11,557 bases of DNA from an uncultured Neomegalonema sp. (GTDB lineage Bacteria; Pseudomonadota; Alphaproteobacteria; Rhodobacterales; Rhodobacteraceae). The notes under the pieces are model-generated. The model saw nothing but the letters and a program-made list of their open reading frames with translations. It had not been told where the DNA came from and made no database searches. A program made the position numbers and the translations under genes. Where the stretch lies: positions 1 to 11,557 of the forward strand of contig CALGNW010000190.1 of NCBI GenBank assembly GCA_937958345.1, read 5' to 3'. The stretch's first letter is position 1. Each line of letters begins with the position of its first letter. This document shows positions 6,805-11,557 of this stretch, in pieces.

Positions 6805-8991
6805 ATGTCTGTCGCTGCTCGATTTGAGGCGCATGCCTCGGAAGACCTTTCAAGCCCGTTCTATTTCAACCCGTCGCATTGGCGGGCGATGGATGGCGTT
6901 GTCGAAGGGGTAAATGCACGCGAAGGCATCATGATGATGACCGGCCCGACCGGGTCGGGAAAAACCATGCTGATGCGGGCGATCTCGGACAATCTGGGCG
7001 AGGGGGCAACCCCTTTGTTCCTGCAATACGCCAGTTTGAACTTTCGCGAATTCGTCAACTTTCTGCATAACTCGCTGAAAGTCGGTGACGAAATTCTGGA
7101 TGCGTCCAACAAGGCGGTGGCGCTGCGGAAATTCCTGTATCTGCAGGCCGAGCGCCGCGAGACGGCGGTTATCTTCATCGACGAGGCGCAGAACCTCGAA
7201 CCGGACGTGTTGCGCATGCTGCCCAAGCTGGCGTGCTTTGATCAACTGGAAGACGGAACCAATGTCGGTTTGCAATTCATGCTGACAGGCGGGTCCGAGC
7301 TGCGTGAATTGCTGGAGGACAGTGATTTCGATGACGTGCGCAACGCTGTTGCGCGGAACTACGAGCTGCGGTTCTTCACGCGCGGCGAGTTGAAATATTT
7401 TCTCGAGAAACGTCTTGCGCCGCTGGCCCGGTTGACGCCGGAGCCGATTACCGATGATGCGATTACCGCCGTCGGAAAATATACCAGCGGCAGCCCCCGT
7501 CTGATCGGGATGATTTGCTCGCATGCGATGCTGTTTGCGGCTGAAAATCCGGGCCGGTCGATTGATGCGGCGATGATTGACGAGGCCGCCGAGGCCCTGA
7601 TGATCGAACCTTCCGAGCATGCGTTTCCAAGCGAAGAAGACGAAGGCGATGCGCCGTCGGGTCCTTTCTCCAGCTCGGACCTTCAGGGCGGCGAAAGCGG
7701 GCCTTCGGCGTTTTCCGATGAGGTATCGGAAGAGGCGGCGGATGCGGGCGACGGGGGTTTTGACGGCCCAATCGCGGCGAGCGTCGGCGATTCCTATGAT
7801 GATGACGGCGCGTTTGACTCTGCCGAGATGGACGCGATTATCGACGATTTCGACAATGACGATACGCTGCTGAGCGACGACGTTGATGACGACGCATTCG
7901 GCGAGGATGAATTCAGCAAGCCCCAAGGGGCAAAGCTGGCGGTTGGTGCGGCGGCAACGGGTGCGATTGCGGGTCTGGCCGCGAAAGGCAGTTCGGCGTT
8001 CTCCGGTCTGAAATCCGCGATGACCGGTCGCGTCAAGAAACGCGGCAACGGTAAAAAGCAGCTTGTCGAAGCGGGCCGCAATGGCCGTATCGCAGAGCGT
8101 GCGTCACAACCGGCTGAAAAGCGCGCGATGAAGACGCAGGTTGCCGGTCAGCGGAAAAAGCAAATCAAGTTCGCCGGTATGGCCGCAGCGTTCTGCGCCT
8201 TGGCCTTCGGCGCGTATATGATCCGTGCGGATGTCAGCAAGGTTGTGGCCAGCGCCTCGGATGCTGTCAGCAGTTCGGCGTCGAAGGCGATGGATACGGT
8301 TTCCGCCACCGGCGCGCGTGCGGTTGAGGGGATCAGCGTTGCTGCGGATAAAACCTTTGGCGGCGACACCGAGACCTTTGGAAAAAGCACCGATGTTGCG
8401 GCGTTGGATGTGAATGCTCCGTCTATGGAGAATACGGGCGCAATGCCCCAGCCGGTTGCACCGGCGAAACCGGCGCGTGCCGGATGGGGCGCAAAGGTCG
8501 AGGTCGTAAGCGCCGAGGGTGGGCTTGATATCAAGGCGCCCAAGCTGTCCGACGGCGGTGTCAGCATCGCGCGCGGCGCGCTTGATCTGATCGACACCGC
8601 ATTGGACAAAACCAAGTCCGTCCTGCCCGAGGATATGGGCGCGGCGATTGATGTGGCGAAGGGCGATGTACAGGGCCTGCGCACCGCGACGGCAATAAAC
8701 GGTGCCGAGGGCGAAGCGCGTGATGCGCGTGTTGCCGAGCTGGTGACAAAGGGCGATGGTTTCTTCGAGCAAAAGCTTTACATCGCGCCTGCGCGGGGGA
8801 ATGCGTATGATTCTTATCGGGCCGCGCTGGATATTGACCCCAATAACGAGGCGGCGCTGCGCGGGATCGAAAACCTGCGGGCCTTTTACGCTAAGAAAGC
8901 CGAGACAGCCCGTGCGAAGAAGCAGTGGGATAACGCAAACCGTTTCTTCGAAACGGCGTTGGGGATCAGCAAGCGTAAAGGCGTCCGCTGA
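6805..8991 (+). CDS. ExeA-like AAA ATPase with acidic linker, one membrane segment and TPR-like C-terminus
   Basis: The protein has 728 residues from ATG 6805. Residues 15-265 form an ExeA/GspA-type AAA domain: the opening SSPFYFNPSHWRAMDGV resembles the family's usual PFxxxPDPxxxY start; Walker A is GPTGSGKT (47-54), Walker B VIFIDEAQN (122-130), the sensor region MLTGGSELRELL (159-170), and SGSPRLIGMICSHAM (228-242) is the usual closing helix region. Residues 270-371 are a strongly acidic, low-complexity linker with runs of Asp and Glu. Residues 380-454 turn basic (KKRGNGKKQ, RKKQ), and one membrane helix spans about 455-473, with the basic side cytoplasmic. The outside part has Ala/Ser-rich amphipathic stretches and ends in TPR-like helices (about 641-728: AYDSYRAALDIDPNNEAAL, WDNANRFFETALG). 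Classical ExeA ends in a peptidoglycan-binding domain; none is seen here. It lies 72 bases after the response regulator with no terminator between them, so it is probably in the same transcript. Its role is unknown; ExeA relatives help assemble envelope machinery. Confidence 0.9.
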   Translation: MSVAARFEAHASEDLSSPFYFNPSHWRAMDGVVEGVNAREGIMMMTGPTGSGKTMLMRAISDNLGEGATPLFLQYASLNFREFVNFLHNSLKVGDEILDASNKAVALRKFLYLQAERRETAVIFIDEAQNLEPDVLRMLPKLACFDQLEDGTNVGLQFMLTGGSELRELLEDSDFDDVRNAVARNYELRFFTRGELKYFLEKRLAPLARLTPEPITDDAITAVGKYTSGSPRLIGMICSHAMLFAAENPGRSIDAAMIDEAAEALMIEPSEHAFPSEEDEGDAPSGPFSSSDLQGGESGPSAFSDEVSEEAADAGDGGFDGPIAASVGDSYDDDGAFDSAEMDAIIDDFDNDDTLLSDDVDDDAFGEDEFSKPQGAKLAVGAAATGAIAGLAAKGSSAFSGLKSAMTGRVKKRGNGKKQLVEAGRNGRIAERASQPAEKRAMKTQVAGQRKKQIKFAGMAAAFCALAFGAYMIRADVSKVVASASDAVSSSASKAMDTVSATGARAVEGISVAADKTFGGDTETFGKSTDVAALDVNAPSMENTGAMPQPVAPAKPARAGWGAKVEVVSAEGGLDIKAPKLSDGGVSIARGALDLIDTALDKTKSVLPEDMGAAIDVAKGDVQGLRTATAINGAEGEARDARVAELVTKGDGFFEQKLYIAPARGNAYDSYRAALDIDPNNEAALRGIENLRAFYAKKAETARAKKQWDNANRFFETALGISKRKGVR

Positions 8992-9020
8992 CTTCACCCT
9001 AACCAGAGCCTATGATTGAG

Positions 9021-9053
9021 CAGGAGTGCCGGGATACCGGCGCTCCTGTTTTT
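9021..9053 (+). terminator. Strong intrinsic terminator
   Basis: A 12-bp stem (9021-9032 with 9037-9048, one T-G wobble), GC-rich and with a GATA tetraloop, is followed directly by TTTTT at 9049-9053. It lies 29 bases after the ExeA-like ATPase stop and marks the end of the GTPase/kinase/sigma-54 cluster. Confidence 0.92.
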
Positions 9054-9063
9054 CGTTGGGGCC

Positions 9064-9079
9064 ATCCCCGAACGGGGAT
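9064..9079. repeat. Short palindrome in the intergenic region
   Basis: ATCCCCG AA CGGGGAT is a perfect 7-base inverted repeat with a 2-base centre. GCCA at 9061-9064 and TGGC at 9084-9087 could extend pairing beyond an internal loop. It may be an operator for the permease operon or a second hairpin after the terminator. The rest of this 205-base gap (to 9196) holds an AT-rich TTATAT at 9111-9116 that could be a -10 element without a clear -35. Confidence 0.45.
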
Positions 9080-9196
9080 AAGGTGGCGGTTCGACTTGTC
9101 ACGGTGGCTGTTATATCTGCGCGGCCTGTGCGGGATGGAACAAAACAACCCGTTCGCACCATTACCCTGACATAAGAGTAAAGGCCGGGGCCAAGC

Positions 9197-10279
9197 ATGA
9201 CGAAGCGGGAAACTCTCACTTACTGGGGCATCGCGGCAGCGGGTCTGCTGTTATTTCTGTATGTCTTCAGCGGCATCCTCGCGCCGTTTCTGTTCGGGGC
9301 CGCGATTGCCTATATGACCGACCCGCTGGCCGACCGGCTGGAGGCGACGGGATTATCGCGGGTTGTGGCGACAGTGCTGATTAATATTGCCGCCTTTCTG
9401 GTTGTCGTGATCGCCGTGCTGTCCGTCGCGCCGTTGCTGATCGATCAGGCACAGGAACTGGTGCAGGCCGCGCCGGGGTATGTCGAGGATGTGGCGATTA
9501 AGGCGCATCAGGCGTTTCCGGGACTGTTTCCCGATTTTTCCGCCCCGGCCCCGACCGCAGCGGCGGCGGAGGGTGATGAGGGCGCGGCGAGTGCGTTGGC
9601 CGAGCCTGCGAAACGGTGGGGATTGTCGGCATTGAAGCGCGTTGTTTCGGGTGGTCTGGCGTTTATTGATTTCCTTAGCGTGGTGGTGATTACGCCGATT
9701 GTTGCGTTTTATCTGTTGCTGGACTGGGATCGATTGGTCGCCAGCATCGACTCGGTCCTGCCGCGCACCCATGTTGACACGATCCGCAAACTGGCCCGCG
9801 AGATTGACGACACGCTGTCCGCCTTTCTGCGGGGGCAGTTGCTGGTGTGTCTGATCCTCGGATCATTCTATGCCGCCGCGCTGACGTTTGCCGGATTGCC
9901 CTATGGGGCTTTGGTCGGGATTTTTGCGGGAATTATCAGTTTCGTTCCCTTTGTCGGGTCGATGATCGGGCTGTTACTGTCGGTCGGGATTGCGCTGGCG
10001 ACGTTTTGGGGCGAGTGGTGGCATATCGCGCTGATCGCGGGGATTTTTCTGTTCGGTCAAGCGGTTGAGGGCAATGTGCTGACCCCGCTGATGGTGGGCG
10101 AGCGCGTCGGCCTGCATCCGGTTTGGCTGATCTTCGCGTTGAGCGCGTTCGGGTCCGTCCTCGGCTTTGCGGGTCTGCTGGCTGCCGTTCCGATGGCGGC
10201 GTCGATTGGCGTGGTGGCGCGTTGGGGGCTGAACCAGTATCAGCAAAGCCAGCTTTATAACGGAAAATCCGAGGGATGA
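9197..10279 (+). CDS. AI-2E/PerM family permease
   Basis: This 360-residue integral membrane protein has hydrophobic segments at about 11-40 (two), 56-81, 152-176, 211-234, 237-271, 275-301 and 308-341, fitting the usual eight-helix plan of the family. Typical features are PFLFGAAIAYMTDPLADRLE near the N-terminus, PIVAFYLLLDWDR (167-179), SFVPFVGSMIG (248-258) and the VEGNVLTPLMVGERVGLHP stretch (290-308). An Ala/Pro/Glu-rich insert (about 115-139) sits in the loop before the fourth segment. The family includes the E. coli autoinducer-2 exporter TqsA, but most members have no proven substrate; some act as Na+/H+ antiporters. I would not claim AI-2 transport. The stop overlaps the hdaA start (ATGA), and this permease-hdaA-ppk order is known in alphaproteobacteria. 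Its ribosome binding site is weak (GGCCGGGG just upstream). Confidence 0.92.
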   Translation: MTKRETLTYWGIAAAGLLLFLYVFSGILAPFLFGAAIAYMTDPLADRLEATGLSRVVATVLINIAAFLVVVIAVLSVAPLLIDQAQELVQAAPGYVEDVAIKAHQAFPGLFPDFSAPAPTAAAAEGDEGAASALAEPAKRWGLSALKRVVSGGLAFIDFLSVVVITPIVAFYLLLDWDRLVASIDSVLPRTHVDTIRKLAREIDDTLSAFLRGQLLVCLILGSFYAAALTFAGLPYGALVGIFAGIISFVPFVGSMIGLLLSVGIALATFWGEWWHIALIAGIFLFGQAVEGNVLTPLMVGERVGLHPVWLIFALSAFGSVLGFAGLLAAVPMAASIGVVARWGLNQYQQSQLYNGKSEG

Positions 10280-10959
10280 TGACGGGCGGTGTTGATAAAC
10301 CGAGACAAATTCCGCTCGATCTGCCCTGGCCGCGCCATGACAGAGCATCGCGCGAGGATTTCACCGTTTCGGACAGCAATGCCGAGGCGGTGCAGTTTTT
10401 AGCGGCCTCGCAAAAATGGCCGGACGGGCGGCTTGCGCTGGTCGGGCCGGAGGGGTGCGGGAAGACTCATCTGGCGCTGATCTGGGCGCAGGAAAACGGC
10501 GCGGTCTTTGTCGAGGACGGGGCCGACCCGCGCGCGTTGGCCGCGAAAGGCTGTGTGGTTTTCGAGGACTGCGATCGCCGCGTGACGACGGAAGAGTCCG
10601 AGTTCGCGCTGTTTCACCTGCTGAACATTCTGCGCGAAGAGGGAGGCCGGATTTTAATGACGGCGCGCACGCCGCCCGCCCGGTGGCCGGTAAAACTGCG
10701 TGATCTGGTTTCGCGCCTGTCATCGGTGACCGTCGCTGCGATCAATTCGCCCGATGATGAATTGCTGGAACGGCTTGTGATCAAACTGTTTGCGGATCGG
10801 GACGTTGCCATAAAAGCAACGCTTGCTACTTATATTGCGACCCGTATCGACCGCAGTTCGGCGGCAATTGAGGCAGCGGTTGCGGCGCTGGATGCGCGCA
10901 GCATCGAACTGCGGCAACCGGTGAGTCAGAAAATGGCGAGGGAAATGTTCGGATGGTGA
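10276..10959 (+). CDS. hdaA: DnaA inactivator HdaA (RIDA factor)
   Basis: This 227-residue AAA+ protein resembles the DnaA ATPase domain without the DNA-binding domain. A sliding-clamp binding motif QIPLDL sits at 11-16. Walker A is GPEGCGKT (57-64) and Walker B VVFEDCD (94-100); sensor 1 is in RILMTARTPP (125-134), the likely arginine finger is in LRDLVSRL (141-148), and a sensor 2-like helix starts at about DRSSAAIEAAV. The protein binds the replisome clamp and stimulates hydrolysis of ATP bound to DnaA, which prevents re-initiation of replication. Tandem ATGs (10276 and 10279) are both possible starts; the first overlaps the permease stop. In Caulobacter the homologue is HdaA, in E. coli Hda. 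Paralogues such as bacterial DnaA/Hda-like proteins without a role in RIDA are the main alternative, but the clamp motif and the neighbouring ppk argue for HdaA. Confidence 0.92.
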   Translation: MMTGGVDKPRQIPLDLPWPRHDRASREDFTVSDSNAEAVQFLAASQKWPDGRLALVGPEGCGKTHLALIWAQENGAVFVEDGADPRALAAKGCVVFEDCDRRVTTEESEFALFHLLNILREEGGRILMTARTPPARWPVKLRDLVSRLSSVTVAAINSPDDELLERLVIKLFADRDVAIKATLATYIATRIDRSSAAIEAAVAALDARSIELRQPVSQKMAREMFGW

Positions 10960-11557
10960 CGGAAACCGGCGCAGAAGAACTGAATGAACCGGGACGTCAG
11001 GATATCAGCCATGCGAGCGCGGATTTCCTGAACACAAAGCCGGGTCGCCCCGCCGATGACGCGCCGCGCATTACGATCGACGAAACCGAGCGGTTCATCA
11101 ATCGCGAGCTGTCATGGCTGTCGTTCAACCAGCGGGTTGTCGAGGAGGCGGATAACCCGCGCCATCCGCTGTTGGAGCGTTTGCGCTTTGTCGCGATTTC
11201 CGGCTCTAACCTTGACGAGTTTTATACCGTGCGGGTCGCGGGCCTGCGTGAACTGGCCAGCGCCGGTGTGACCAAACCCAGCATTGACGGCCTGACCCCC
11301 GCCGAGCAACTGCGCGCGATTGACCGCGATTGCCGCAAGCTGATGCAGGACGAGCAGGAAAGCTGGGCCGCGTTGCAGCCGCAGCTGGCCGCCGAAGGGA
11401 TTTCACTGGTCGATCCCAAGCTGTTGAGCATCGACGACCGGAAATGGCTGGATGAAGAGTTCATGTCCGCCGTTTTTCCGGTGCTGTCGCCGCTGGCGAT
11501 TGATCCGGCGCATCCCTTTCCGTTCGTGCCGTCCAAAAGTCTTGCGATGGCGTTGCA
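10953..11557 (+). CDS. ppk1: Polyphosphate kinase 1 (3' partial)
   Basis: The frame stays open from ATG 10953 to the right edge (201 full codons). Residues 47-97 carry the N-terminal PPK1 signature: RFINRELSWLSFNQRVVEEA, then LLERLRFVAISGSNLDEFYTVRV. Farther on come the helical segment LTPAEQLRAIDRDCRKLM and FPVLSPLAIDPAHPFPFVPS, all typical of the PPK1 N-terminal and head regions. The catalytic histidines lie beyond the window. PPK1 reversibly polymerises the ATP gamma-phosphate into polyphosphate, which serves as a phosphate store and in stress responses. An N-terminal extension of about 45 residues, polar and probably disordered, precedes the conserved part. The start overlaps the last 7 bases of hdaA, so translation is probably coupled. 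GTG 10956 is an alternative start in the same frame; AGGGAAA at 10939-10945 (gagggaaatg context) may act as ribosome binding site. Confidence 0.95.
   Translation, partial: MVTETGAEELNEPGRQDISHASADFLNTKPGRPADDAPRITIDETERFINRELSWLSFNQRVVEEADNPRHPLLERLRFVAISGSNLDEFYTVRVAGLRELASAGVTKPSIDGLTPAEQLRAIDRDCRKLMQDEQESWAALQPQLAAEGISLVDPKLLSIDDRKWLDEEFMSAVFPVLSPLAIDPAHPFPFVPSKSLAMAL

Noticed and set aside
9105..9120. TGGC...CTGC resembling a sigma-54 promoter before the permease gene
   Set aside because: GG and GC are 11 bases apart instead of 10, a spacing that sigma-54 promoters rarely tolerate.
9197..10279. Naming the permease as an autoinducer-2 exporter
   Set aside because: Family membership does not show the substrate, and no other quorum-sensing gene is present.

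Overview
The window looks like a moderately GC-rich alphaproteobacterial chromosome. The NAD kinase has the alphaproteobacterial form of its NAD-binding region (NLSAHGPILPI, FRPRRWRGALLP), and an AI-2E-type permease, hdaA and ppk1 lie in a row, an order I know from Caulobacter and from Rhodobacterales-like genomes. I lean towards Rhodobacterales or a relative but cannot place it more precisely. All supported genes are on the + strand.

Region 1 (2-963): the 3' part of an envelope protein gene with four tandem 23-residue repeats and a C-terminal peptidoglycan-binding domain. Three consecutive hairpins follow, the last a good intrinsic terminator. Then comes nadK (964-1731).

Region 2 (1870-8991) is the interesting part: five consecutive genes that appear to form one signalling module. 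They are (a) a coiled-coil, single-pass membrane protein with a central domain that resembles a Roadblock/LC7 fold and a BON-like C-terminal domain; (b) a small Ras/Rab-like GTPase with all G motifs but no catalytic glutamine; (c) a soluble PAS-like histidine kinase; (d) an NtrC-type sigma-54 response regulator; (e) an ExeA-like AAA ATPase with a long acidic linker, one membrane segment and TPR-like repeats outside. Genes a, b and c are joined by two ATGA stop/start overlaps, so they are probably translated as a coupled unit. A strong terminator closes the region after (e). My inference is that the GTPase and its membrane partner feed the kinase, which controls sigma-54-dependent transcription, possibly with the ATPase as effector or envelope sensor.

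Region 3 (9197-11557): a PerM/AI-2E family permease, hdaA (inhibitor of DnaA) and the start of ppk1 (polyphosphate kinase), joined by short overlaps as a housekeeping operon. ppk1 runs off the right edge.

I see no tRNA, rRNA, insertion sequence, CRISPR array or attachment site. No minus-strand reading frame looked like a real gene.
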